Source: Colivivens sp964452915 (lineage in GTDB: Bacteria; Bacteroidota; Bacteroidia; Bacteroidales; Bacteroidaceae). Taken from it: DNA of 41,477 nucleotides. The translations under genes were made by a program, and so were the position numbers. The stretch spans positions 1-41,477 of the forward strand of contig CAYVNW010000027.1 of the NCBI GenBank assembly GCA_964452915.1, written 5' to 3'. A model generated the notes under the pieces. It saw only the letters and a program-made list of their open reading frames with translations. It was not told the DNA's origin and did not search any database. Of the stretch, positions 34,847 through 41,477 are shown one piece after another. Position 1 is the first letter of the stretch. Every line of letters starts with the position of its first letter.

Positions 34847-36847
34847 TTATACAACTTTTACCCTGACAACGAATGTTACTGTATAGTACTGAGTACTACC
34901 CGTAGGTTTATATCGAATACCTTGTTTAATAGTATAAGTCTTACCTTTTCTTAGATGTCCTGGATATTGGCCGACATAACATTTAAAAGTTGCCGGACGG
35001 AACTCTGCAAATATATATGCACTATTGCCATACCCACACACATTACCCGACGCATTAAACCAGTGTCCTAAAACTGTTGACGAACTGGTTGTAGTTGTCG
35101 TATTAGCTGTAATGGTTGAATTCGTACCATTGATGGCAATAAAACAAGGATTAGCCGATGATGTACATTGCACTTGCTGCAGTTGTTTGGTTGAAAGTCC
35201 AAGAGCTTTGCTCGCTGCCTCCATGTCATATTGTACTACAACTGATGAATAGCTGCTTCCATCGTATGCTAAATCAACATCAACATACACTGTAGTATCT
35301 TTACGTTGATAATCTTCAGGATATTCTTCAAAGTAGCCATACTTGTTTGTTCCTTCAAATTTCACTTGGTATGGCCATTGTTCATCATTACTTGAGGAGC
35401 CATCCCAGGCGTGTCTCCAATGAGTCGTTGGCGCACCTGTCACAACAAACCACATCTTTTCCGTTCCTTCGGGAACACAGAACTTCGCCACGCCCTCGTT
35501 GTCTCTGTATGGCTTACCATACACGCGCGTACCGTCAGTCAGATAAGCAACAAAGCCATATCTCCAACCGGCTTTTGACACATTATATTTTCGATAGCCT
35601 TTTTCACCGGCTATACCTTTAAAATAGGCACGGACTGTATCACCGGCATTTGCGGTGTTGACGCGAATGTGATTGTAGCCATAATTTTCAACGCAATGCG
35701 CTGAGTCTACCTGCCACAGATACGGATCATCTGCAGACTGGTTAACATAAGCAGTATGACTGTCTATAAACAATTTACCACGTTCCCGAATTCCATCGAT
35801 ATCCCACGTGCAAGTACGTTGTGCGAAGTTGAATATTTCATCATTGAACGCAGACTGGTCAATGCCTGTTGTACGTTTGTATGCCTCAATTGGATCCTCC
35901 GGATAGGTTTCTTCTCTCCATTGAGTACCAATAAATTTCTTTCCATGAAGCATGCACCAATAATCCTGTATAAAGAAGTTGGCGTACCTCCAGTCCTCAT
36001 GCATCAGGTTTTTATTGCAATGGCTCAAATATTCACTAAATCTATAGTTGGTGAACTGCTGTTCCGGATATACCTTGAATCCCTGCCACTGGGCACAGCT
36101 CTCCCACCACATACAGCCTCCACTGCCGTTATCGCCGAAACCGTAGCGCCATCCATGCGATGTTCCGAGATCACAACTGACGAGATACTGGAACGAGTGC
36201 CCTATCTCGTGTGCCAGCGTATGTCCGCCACTTGAGTTCAAAGCCACGGGAGTGCACCATAGGGCTCCAATCATGGTGTCGTAACCCGACCCAGTGGCAT
36301 TCCATCCGGTACTGTCGGCTACGAATATCTCGATCTTATACTTGTCGGTCGACTTTGAGTTCCCTCTTATCACAAAACCGAGACTGTCTGCATAGTAGTC
36401 AAACAAATGCTCTGCGCGTGACAACAGTAAGTCTACATCAAGAGAATTTCCTGATGCATTCTTAGGATTATCCCCAAGCTTTGGTCCCCAAAACACAATG
36501 AAATGTTCGCTTTCCTTACTGCGTTGGAAACACCATTCGCTCGAAGAGCTGTTAAAGTTGTTGTTTTTCAACGCACTTGGCTTGTATAATATTCTGCCAG
36601 GATTGCGGAAGGTGTAATAGTCGTACTTGCTTGCATAAGTACGTGTCACATGATTTAATTTCTTTCCAAGTTCAGGTTTATAATAGAAATACATCGCTCC
36701 CTTGCGGAACTCCACAGAATCGAATTGTGTCATATCGATTATGTCCGATTCTACGAACCGGTCAGCATTGTGCAACCACAACGTATCTTGTGCGCATACG
36801 ATTGCCGGAATTGACAGCAACATTGCAATTATAAGATTCTTCTTCAT
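34847..36847 (-). CDS. Secreted DUF6055/DUF4859 zinc-peptidase-like protein
   Basis: A 666-residue predicted secreted protein with a metallopeptidase-like core. It has a signal peptide (1-19), an N-terminal beta region (20-105), a catalytic-type domain with H213-E-I-G-H217 and a downstream acid in WWES (E249), as in gluzincin-like enzymes and DUF6055, and a C-terminal DUF4859-type beta domain (about 535-666). The stretches SEHFIVFWGPKLGD and GGHTLAHEIGHSFQYL are typical of this family. No sorting tail is visible, unlike the short protein encoded just upstream. Its ATG overlaps that gene's stop (ATGA), so both are translated together. Likely a surface or secreted protease with an unknown substrate. 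Confidence 0.88.
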   Translation of the reverse strand: MKKNLIIAMLLSIPAIVCAQDTLWLHNADRFVESDIIDMTQFDSVEFRKGAMYFYYKPELGKKLNHVTRTYASKYDYYTFRNPGRILYKPSALKNNNFNSSSSEWCFQRSKESEHFIVFWGPKLGDNPKNASGNSLDVDLLLSRAEHLFDYYADSLGFVIRGNSKSTDKYKIEIFVADSTGWNATGSGYDTMIGALWCTPVALNSSGGHTLAHEIGHSFQYLVSCDLGTSHGWRYGFGDNGSGGCMWWESCAQWQGFKVYPEQQFTNYRFSEYLSHCNKNLMHEDWRYANFFIQDYWCMLHGKKFIGTQWREETYPEDPIEAYKRTTGIDQSAFNDEIFNFAQRTCTWDIDGIRERGKLFIDSHTAYVNQSADDPYLWQVDSAHCVENYGYNHIRVNTANAGDTVRAYFKGIAGEKGYRKYNVSKAGWRYGFVAYLTDGTRVYGKPYRDNEGVAKFCVPEGTEKMWFVVTGAPTTHWRHAWDGSSSNDEQWPYQVKFEGTNKYGYFEEYPEDYQRKDTTVYVDVDLAYDGSSYSSVVVQYDMEAASKALGLSTKQLQQVQCTSSANPCFIAINGTNSTITANTTTTTSSSTVLGHWFNASGNVCGYGNSAYIFAEFRPATFKCYVGQYPGHLRKGKTYTIKQGIRYKPTGSTQYYTVTFVVRVKVV

Positions 36848-37287
36848 TTTTTTACGAACTTAAATGATAACTTACCAATCTTCACAATATAAACACCACG
36901 TTCAAGCGATGAAATCTGTATAGCTGTAACACCATTGCCAGAATTTACTTCAACCTTCGCCTCTGTGCCGTCAGTCTTATAAACTTTGACCGGCCGGCTT
37001 GTGGTGTTCACATAGAATGTTGAGCCATCATAACTGAAATCAGTGGCTTTCACGTTATCTATTCCATCGGCATCAGTATTGCTCACGTAGAATTTCACGA
37101 TGTTCTCAAACGTATAATTATCTGATTCGATCGTTATACGTTCCTGATCGTATTTCATCACAGGATTTTTTTCGCCTCCGAGATAATAATAGACTTGTGT
37201 CCCGTCAGAGAGGACCAAAACTAAGCTCTTGGCATTTAAAGCCATCACCAATAAGAACAATGTTGTTAGTGTAAGTAGTTTCCTCAT
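36844..37287 (-). CDS. Short secreted protein with sorting-like tail, coupled to the DUF6055 gene
   Basis: A 147-residue protein of a type common near Bacteroidales secreted proteins but with no assigned function. It has a signal peptide (1-19), a small beta region beginning LVLVLSDGTQVYYYLGG, and a C-terminal part (FYVNTTSRPVKVYKTDG...LERGVYIVKIGKLSFKFVKK) that looks like a type IX secretion sorting domain. It has no catalytic motif. Its stop overlaps the start of the DUF6055 peptidase gene by four bases. A TAACTTTG box lies about 55 bases upstream. It could be a partner or carrier for the peptidase; the sequence alone does not show it. Confidence 0.85.
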   Translation of the reverse strand: MRKLLTLTTLFLLVMALNAKSLVLVLSDGTQVYYYLGGEKNPVMKYDQERITIESDNYTFENIVKFYVSNTDADGIDNVKATDFSYDGSTFYVNTTSRPVKVYKTDGTEAKVEVNSGNGVTAIQISSLERGVYIVKIGKLSFKFVKK

Positions 37288-37339
37288 AATTATATTATTA
37301 GTATTATATTATTAGTTCTGTATATCAGTATAACAACAA

Positions 37340-37347
37340 CAAAGTTA
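37340..37347 (-). promoter_or_regulatory. -7 box of the short protein/peptidase pair
   Basis: TAACTTTG on the minus strand, about 55 bases upstream of the start at 37287. No TTG at the usual distance, so only this half is clear. Confidence 0.55.
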
Positions 37348-37382
37348 TAAAAACATTTTGTATCTGAACACATAGATATAAT

Positions 37383-37420
37383 AAAAAAGTCTGTATGTCG
37401 GTAAACCGGCACACAGACTT
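37383..37420 (-). terminator. Terminator of hsp20
   Basis: AAGTCTGT (37387-37394) pairs with ACAGACTT (37413-37420), and an inner CGG/CCG stem extends the hairpin. On the minus strand a run of T follows. It lies about 50 bases after the hsp20 stop. Confidence 0.88.
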
Positions 37421-37468
37421 CATATCATTTGTATGTTCTGCTGAACAAAACAACGTCAACAGTTACAA

Positions 37469-37906
37469 TCAATGGACTTCAATCTTTTGTTTGTTATCCT
37501 TATCCTTGATCTCTTCGTGAGTCATCTTTGGTATATCAACGTACAATACACCATCGCTTACTTTTGCAGAAATCTTATCTTTCTCAACATTGTCAGGCAA
37601 AACATAACACTGCTCATAGTTGCTGTAGTGGAACTCTTGATGCAGATAATGTCTCTTCTTATCCTCATCCTTGTGTTCAACCTTATTTTCCATCTTGACT
37701 TCCAAATTGCCTTCGTCATTCAGACTGACACGGCAGAATTCCTTCTTCAAGCCTGGAACCGCAATCTCCATCCTATACTCATTTTCATTCTCCGATACAT
37801 TAACAGCTGGAGCCGTCTGAGTGAAATGAGGCATCAATTTGTCGTCAAAAAACTCATTAAACAAATTTGTCATCCAATCATTAGAATTTCTTTTAGCTAA
37901 CAACAT
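37469..37906 (-). CDS. Small heat-shock protein Hsp20
   Basis: A cytoplasmic ATP-independent chaperone that binds unfolded proteins. The 145-residue protein begins MLLAKRNSNDWMTNLFNEFFDD. It has an alpha-crystallin domain from about residue 40, with the features APAVNVSENENEYRMEIAVPGLKKE and GVLYVDIPKM (the usual end of the domain). The reading frame extends to a TTG codon at 37921, but the sequence GGAGG at 37915-37919 is well placed as a ribosome site for the ATG at 37906. The protein is therefore five residues shorter than the longest frame. A possible -7 box lies at 37991-37998. A single-gene unit. Confidence 0.95.
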   Translation of the reverse strand: MLLAKRNSNDWMTNLFNEFFDDKLMPHFTQTAPAVNVSENENEYRMEIAVPGLKKEFCRVSLNDEGNLEVKMENKVEHKDEDKKRHYLHQEFHYSNYEQCYVLPDNVEKDKISAKVSDGVLYVDIPKMTHEEIKDKDNKQKIEVH

Positions 37907-37990
37907 AGTTTTTACCTCCAAATTATATTTTAATTATTTATTTATCTTATTCTGAAGTTTCTCCATCCTTTATCGGATTTCCTAACTTCA

Positions 37991-37998
37991 CAAAAGTA
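37991..37998 (-). promoter_or_regulatory. Possible -7 box of hsp20
   Basis: TACTTTTG on the minus strand, about 85 bases upstream of the start. No clear TTG further upstream. No CIRCE-like heat-shock operator was noticed. Confidence 0.45.
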
Positions 37999-38108
37999 TA
38001 TGCAAATAATGTTCCACATACACAGAGGAAGGTCAACTTGTCTATATTTGGCATAAAATGGACAATGTGTCAACATGTACCGTAGGCAAACAAGCAATAT
38101 GACGTGAC

Positions 38109-38147
38109 AAAAAGAAAAAGACAGACCATTGTTACACGATCTGTCTT
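38109..38147 (-). terminator. Terminator of the SRP RNA gene
   Basis: AAGACAGA (38118-38125) pairs with TCTGTCTT (38140-38147). On the minus strand a U-rich tract (38117-38109) follows. It lies ten bases past the outer helix of the RNA. Confidence 0.9.
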
Positions 38148-38157
38148 CTTATATGGT

Positions 38158-38253
38158 GGGTAAGCGATCTACATCGCGCCGCTACAACCTGCTGCCTTTG
38201 CTGCGATCAAGCCCTGGAGGATTCACAAGGAGCTGGCCGTATAGGACTTACCC
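38158..38253 (-). ncRNA. ffs: Signal recognition particle RNA (small bacterial 4.5S type)
   Basis: This 96-base RNA is the scaffold of the bacterial signal recognition particle and binds the Ffh M domain. Evidence: the ends pair (GGGUAAG with CUUACCC), and the core has the Ffh-binding pattern CCAGGGC...GCAGCAAAGGCAG. The GAUGUAGAUCGC stretch matches the 3' part of the E. coli RNA (GAUGUAGCUGGC). Its own promoter (38276-38305) and terminator (38109-38147) are in place. The ffh gene lies 0.8 kb away. The apical loop reads UUGA or UUGAUC instead of the usual GNRA. Exact ends are set by the outer helix; a leader of about 15 bases from the promoter may be trimmed. Confidence 0.94.
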
Positions 38254-38275
38254 GTATTGTCTTTGTTTTGCAGTA

Positions 38276-38305
38276 CAAAGGTACGCATTTTCCGATGAAC
38301 AGCAA
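38276..38305 (-). promoter_or_regulatory. Promoter of the SRP RNA gene
   Basis: On the minus strand TTG (38305-38303), 19 bases, then TACCTTTG (38283-38276). The start should be near 38269. It is back to back with the dedA promoter box. Confidence 0.85.
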
Positions 38306-38378
38306 TGGAAATACCTACTTTTTTGTTTCATACATGTATTTTTAAATGCGTCCGACATGTTTTTTCGCCGTTTTTCAG

Positions 38379-38386
38379 TAACTTTG
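38379..38386 (+). promoter_or_regulatory. -7 box of the dedA-ffh-folD cluster
   Basis: TAACTTTG about 27 bases before the dedA ATG at 38413. The -33 part is unclear. It fixes the start of dedA, because the longer frame from 38305 would begin upstream of it. Confidence 0.65.
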
Positions 38387-38412
38387 CATCTCGAAATTGT
38401 TACATCATTAAA

Positions 38413-39045
38413 ATGGAAGATATATTAGTAGAGCTTACACAAGGAATACTCGACAATTTGAACTATGGTTGGATCGTTCTGTTTATGGCAATAGAAAGTT
38501 CGTTTATACCATTTCCATCTGAAGTGGTCATGATTCCTGCAGCATACAAAGCTGCATCACGTGGTGAAATGTCGTTTGTCCTAATCATAATTTGTGGGAC
38601 TATAGGAGCATTGATTGGAGCTCTGGTGAACTATGGACTGTCATATTTCCTCGGACGTCCAATTGTATATGCGTTTGCCAACAGTCGTTTCGGCCATATG
38701 TGTCTCATTGACCAAGGCAAAGTGGAAAAAGCAGAAATGTTCTTTGACAGACACGGTGCGATATCAACTCTGATAGGACGGATGATTCCGGCAATCAGAC
38801 AGCTAATATCCATACCGGCAGGTCTGGCCAAAATGAATTTAGTGTCGTTCATGATTTACACTTGTATGGGAGCCGCAATATGGAATTGCATACTTGTGGG
38901 AATAGGCTATGCATTTCATAGTACAATGCCTGAAAATGAACTTATAGCAACAATCTCACACTACAGCCACATTATCGGAGTGGCAGCCCTGCTCATTGTC
39001 GCAGCAATAATTGTATACCTTATTTATAAAGGTGTAAAGAAGTAA
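38413..39045 (+). CDS. DedA-family membrane protein
   Basis: A membrane protein of the DedA (SNARE-associated, VTT) family. Members act in membrane lipid flipping or proton-coupled envelope homeostasis. From the chosen start (MEDILVELTQG) it has 210 residues. Family motifs are present: ESSFIPFPSEVVMIPA near the first re-entrant loop, and GRMIPAIRQLISIPAGLAKM near residue 130, with the conserved arginines. Several hydrophobic helices follow. The frame extends upstream to 38305, but the promoter box at 38379 lies inside that stretch. It is followed by ffh after 32 bases, so the two are probably on one transcript. Confidence 0.92.
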   Translation: MEDILVELTQGILDNLNYGWIVLFMAIESSFIPFPSEVVMIPAAYKAASRGEMSFVLIIICGTIGALIGALVNYGLSYFLGRPIVYAFANSRFGHMCLIDQGKVEKAEMFFDRHGAISTLIGRMIPAIRQLISIPAGLAKMNLVSFMIYTCMGAAIWNCILVGIGYAFHSTMPENELIATISHYSHIIGVAALLIVAAIIVYLIYKGVKK

Positions 39046-39077
39046 AGTAAAAGTAGAACCAAAATAATAACAATATA

Positions 39078-40403
39078 ATGTTCGAGAATCTAAGTGAACG
39101 ATTAGAACGGTCGTTCAAGATATTGAAGGGTGAAGGTAAAATCACCGAGATAAATGTCGCAGAAACGCTCAAGGATGTACGCAAGGCATTGATTGAAGCC
39201 GACGTGAACTATAAAGTGGCCAAGAACTTCACCGATACGGTGAAACAAAAGGCACTTGGACAAAACGTTCTTACAGCCGTGAAACCAAGCCAACTCATGG
39301 TGAAGATTGTCCATGATGAGTTGACAGATCTTATGGGCGGTAAAGCCACAGAACTCAATCTGACCAGCCGGCCGGCTGTCATTCTCATGGCAGGTCTTAA
39401 CGGTGCTGGAAAAACCACAATGAGTGGCAAACTCGCGTTGTTCCTTAAGAAACAAAAACATCGTAAGCCTCTGCTTGCCGCATGTGATACATTCCGACCT
39501 GCAGCCATGGAACAACTTCGGGTGCTTGCCGAACAAATTGATGTGCCTATCCATCTGGAACCCGACGCAAAGGACCCTGTGGCTGTTGCACAAAATGCCA
39601 TTCAGGAAGCCAGAGCAAAAGGATACGATACAGTTATTGTTGATACTGCCGGACGTCAATCAGTAGACGAAGAGTTGATGGTGGAAATACAAAACATCAA
39701 AAACGCTTGCAACCCTGACGAGACATTACTTGTAGTTGACGCAATGACTGGTCAGGATGCTGTCAATACCGCAAAGACATTCAACGACCGACTCGAAATT
39801 GATGGTGTCATACTTACAAAGCTCGATGGCGATGCCCGCGGTGGTGCAGCATTGTCAATACGTACCGTTGTCGATAAACCTATCAAGTTTGTGGGTACAG
39901 GAGAGAAGATGGAAGCACTCGACGTTTTCCACCCTGGGCGTATGGCAGACCGGATCCTTGGTATGGGCGACATCGTAAGTCTTGTGGAGCGTGCTCAACA
40001 ACAATTCGACGAAGAAGAAGCGAAGCGGTTGGAAAAGAAAATCAAAAAAAACCGGTTCGACTACAATGACTTCTACAGCCAAATTCAACAGGTCAAGAAG
40101 ATGGGAAATCTTAAGGATTTGGCATCTATGATCCCTGGCTTGGGAAAGCAAATAAAAGACATTGACTTCGATGACAACGCATTCAAAAGTATAGAAGCCA
40201 TGATCGGCTCAATGACACCATACGAGCGTGAGCACCCTGAGTGTATCAACCAAAGTCGTAAAGCACGTATTGCAAAAGGATCGGGAAACTCTATTGACGA
40301 GATTAACCGCATTACACGGCAGTTCGACCAAATGCGTAAAATGATGAAAATGCTGACAGGCAACAAGTTCAGCAATGCAATGCGCAAGATGCCAAGACAT
40401 TAA
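39078..40403 (+). CDS. ffh: Signal recognition particle protein Ffh (SRP54)
   Basis: Ffh binds the SRP RNA and the signal sequences of nascent membrane proteins and, with FtsY, delivers ribosomes to the translocon. The 441-residue protein has the helical N domain (1-90) and the GTPase domain (P-loop GLNGAGKTTMSGKLA, DTFRPAA, DTAGR, TKLDGDARGG). The methionine-rich M domain follows from about 320 (MGNLKDLASMIPGLGK, MRKMMKMLTGNKFSNAMRKMP). All motifs are intact. The SRP RNA gene lies 0.8 kb upstream on the other strand, divergent from dedA-ffh. The gene ends 32 bases before folD. Confidence 0.97.
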   Translation: MFENLSERLERSFKILKGEGKITEINVAETLKDVRKALIEADVNYKVAKNFTDTVKQKALGQNVLTAVKPSQLMVKIVHDELTDLMGGKATELNLTSRPAVILMAGLNGAGKTTMSGKLALFLKKQKHRKPLLAACDTFRPAAMEQLRVLAEQIDVPIHLEPDAKDPVAVAQNAIQEARAKGYDTVIVDTAGRQSVDEELMVEIQNIKNACNPDETLLVVDAMTGQDAVNTAKTFNDRLEIDGVILTKLDGDARGGAALSIRTVVDKPIKFVGTGEKMEALDVFHPGRMADRILGMGDIVSLVERAQQQFDEEEAKRLEKKIKKNRFDYNDFYSQIQQVKKMGNLKDLASMIPGLGKQIKDIDFDDNAFKSIEAMIGSMTPYEREHPECINQSRKARIAKGSGNSIDEINRITRQFDQMRKMMKMLTGNKFSNAMRKMPRH

Positions 40404-40435
40404 TCCAAATTGCCATATATAAATTATCAAATAAA

Positions 40436-41317
40436 ATGACATTGATAGACGGTAAGGCTGTTGCATCAGCCATTAAACAAGAGATCGCAAACGAAGTGGA
40501 GCAAATCATCAAAGGTGGTGGCAAACGTCCACATCTTGCAGCTGTATTGGTGGGACATGATGGCGGGAGCGAGACATATGTACGCAACAAAGTGCTTGCA
40601 TGTGAGCAATGCGGCTTTAAATCAACATTAATAAGGTTTGAAGATGATGTGACAGAAGACAAACTGCTGGCACAAGTAGAACAACTCAACAACGACCCTG
40701 ATGTTGATGGATTCATAGTACAGCTACCTCTTCCAAAGCACATATCCGAACAAAAAGTGATAGAGGCAATTGACTATAGGAAGGATGTCGACGGATTTCA
40801 TCCAATTAATGTCGGACGCATGTCAATCGGCCTACCATGCTATATCAGTGCAACTCCTAATGGCATACTTCAATTATTGAAATATTATCATATTGAGACC
40901 AGTGGGAAAAAATGTGTAATTTTAGGACGTTCCAATATTGTCGGCAAACCAATGGCTCAACTGATGATGCAAAAAAGATACCCAGGCGATGCTACCGTAA
41001 CCGTTTGTCATAGTCATACAAAAAACATAGAGGAAGAATGCCGACATGCCGACATCATTATTGCAGCACTCGGACAGCCACACTTTGTCAAAGCAAACAT
41101 GGTAAAGGAAGGTGCTGTCATTATTGACGTCGGGACAACACGCGTTCCAGATACTACTCGAAAAAGTGGATTCAGACTTTGTGGTGATGTGGATTTCGAC
41201 AATGTGGCACAAAAATGCTCATACATAACACCTGTTCCCGGAGGTGTCGGCCCAATGACTATCTGTTCACTTATGAAGAATACACTTTCGGCAGGAAAGA
41301 AAGAATTCTATAAGTAG
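40436..41317 (+). CDS. folD: Methylenetetrahydrofolate dehydrogenase/cyclohydrolase
   Basis: FolD interconverts 5,10-methylene-, methenyl- and 10-formyl-tetrahydrofolate, supplying one-carbon units for purines and formyl-Met. The 293-residue protein has the family motifs YVRNKVLACEQCG (with the catalytic Lys), QLPLPKH, the NAD(P)-binding VILGRSNIVGKPMAQ and the end motif PVPGGVGPMTICSLM. It is the third gene of the dedA-ffh-folD cluster, 32 bases after ffh, without a recognisable promoter of its own. No terminator is obvious before the tRNA gene downstream. Confidence 0.96.
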   Translation: MTLIDGKAVASAIKQEIANEVEQIIKGGGKRPHLAAVLVGHDGGSETYVRNKVLACEQCGFKSTLIRFEDDVTEDKLLAQVEQLNNDPDVDGFIVQLPLPKHISEQKVIEAIDYRKDVDGFHPINVGRMSIGLPCYISATPNGILQLLKYYHIETSGKKCVILGRSNIVGKPMAQLMMQKRYPGDATVTVCHSHTKNIEEECRHADIIIAALGQPHFVKANMVKEGAVIIDVGTTRVPDTTRKSGFRLCGDVDFDNVAQKCSYITPVPGGVGPMTICSLMKNTLSAGKKEFYK

Positions 41318-41361
41318 ACAAGAAAAAAACATATGACACAAATAAAAAATGCGCAAACCCT

Positions 41362-41391
41362 TTGCTCATTCCAAAATAATTCGTAACTTTG
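41362..41391 (+). promoter_or_regulatory. Promoter of tRNA-His
   Basis: TTG (41362-41364), 19 bases, then TAACTTTG (41384-41391). The start near 41398 precedes the tRNA by about 25 bases. Confidence 0.85.
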
Positions 41392-41422
41392 CACTCGCTT
41401 TTCAGAAATGATGAGCAGACAT

Positions 41423-41477
41423 GGTGGATGTAGTTCAGTTGGTTAGAGCGTCAGATTGTGGTTCTGAATGTCGTGGG
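41423..41477 (+). tRNA. tRNA-His (GTG), cut by the window end
   Basis: The sequence GTGGATG begins the acceptor stem, with an extra G just before it at 41423, the histidine-specific G-1. The D arm GTTC...GAGC and the anticodon arm TCAGA-TTGTGGT-TCTGA follow, giving anticodon GTG. The window ends in the variable/T-arm region, so the 3' third is missing. Nothing odd is seen. Confidence 0.92.

Noticed and set aside
37907..37921. TTG start of hsp20 five codons upstream
   Set aside because: Its codons include the Shine-Dalgarno GGAGG that serves the ATG at 37906, and the start codon is TTG.
38305..38412. Longer start of dedA
   Set aside because: The TAACTTTG promoter box lies inside it and the added residues do not resemble the family.
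1..41477. CRISPR array, insertion sequence, phage or attachment sites
   Set aside because: No regularly spaced short repeats, transposase or integrase frames were seen; the only long repeat is the coding duplication at 17.9-18.9 kb.

Overview
The window comes from a member of the Bacteroidota, most likely the order Bacteroidales and probably a Prevotella-like genus. Several signs agree. Promoters carry the Bacteroidota vegetative pattern TTG-N(19-21)-TAnnTTTG. The cell has a complete Na+-translocating NADH:quinone reductase, anaerobic ribonucleotide reductase, PPi-dependent phosphofructokinase and pyruvate phosphate dikinase. Large secreted proteins end in type IX-secretion-like tails (GIYIVR..., GVYVAHM...). 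Together these suggest a fermenting anaerobe with a sodium-coupled respiratory module. I see no plasmid, phage, IS element or CRISPR array; the window reads as ordinary chromosome with an accessory set of secreted proteins.

Layout. (1) 1-6.1 kb, minus strand: the six-gene nqrABCDEF operon, with a promoter at 6.08 kb and a strong terminator at 0.13 kb. (2) 6.5-9.9 kb, plus strand: nrdD-nrdG, then ysxC (engB) from its own promoter. (3) 10.1-11.8 kb, minus: kdgK-eda, the 2-keto-3-deoxygluconate branch that feeds uronate carbon into pyruvate and glyceraldehyde 3-phosphate. (4) 11.9-20.4 kb, minus: a secreted M6-type metalloprotease, an aldo/keto reductase with Tat signal and two 4Fe-4S motifs, and a 1645-residue secreted protein with four related beta-type modules and a C-terminal tyrosine-phosphatase domain. 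(5) 20.7-23.7 kb: a small unknown protein (minus), then pfp and a membrane-anchored GH25 lysozyme (plus). (6) 23.8-27.7 kb: an exported nitroreductase and an FMN-binding 4Fe-4S membrane protein (minus), azlC-azlD (plus) and an aquaporin (minus). (7) 27.8-37.3 kb: a 1309-residue secreted CotH-kinase protein (minus), ppdK (plus), and a translationally coupled pair made of a short sorting-tail protein and a DUF6055/DUF4859 zinc peptidase (minus). (8) 37.5-41.5 kb: hsp20 (minus), the small SRP RNA gene (minus), a dedA-ffh-folD cluster (plus) and the first part of a tRNA-His gene.

How the genes fit together. The RNA and the protein of the signal recognition particle sit about 0.8 kb apart, with the RNA divergent from dedA-ffh-folD. 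Pfp and PpdK are the two PPi-linked glycolytic enzymes. NqrB, NqrC and the FMN-binding 4Fe-4S protein are all expected to carry FMN attached to threonine. The secreted proteins form the accessory layer. The most unusual content is in the 1645-residue phosphatase protein and the CotH protein, which share the same repeated extracellular module although they lie 7 kb apart. I did not find a clearly new multi-gene system; the best candidates for undescribed biology are that module family, the phosphatase fusion, the coupled short protein/peptidase pair, and the non-GNRA-looking apical loop of the SRP RNA.
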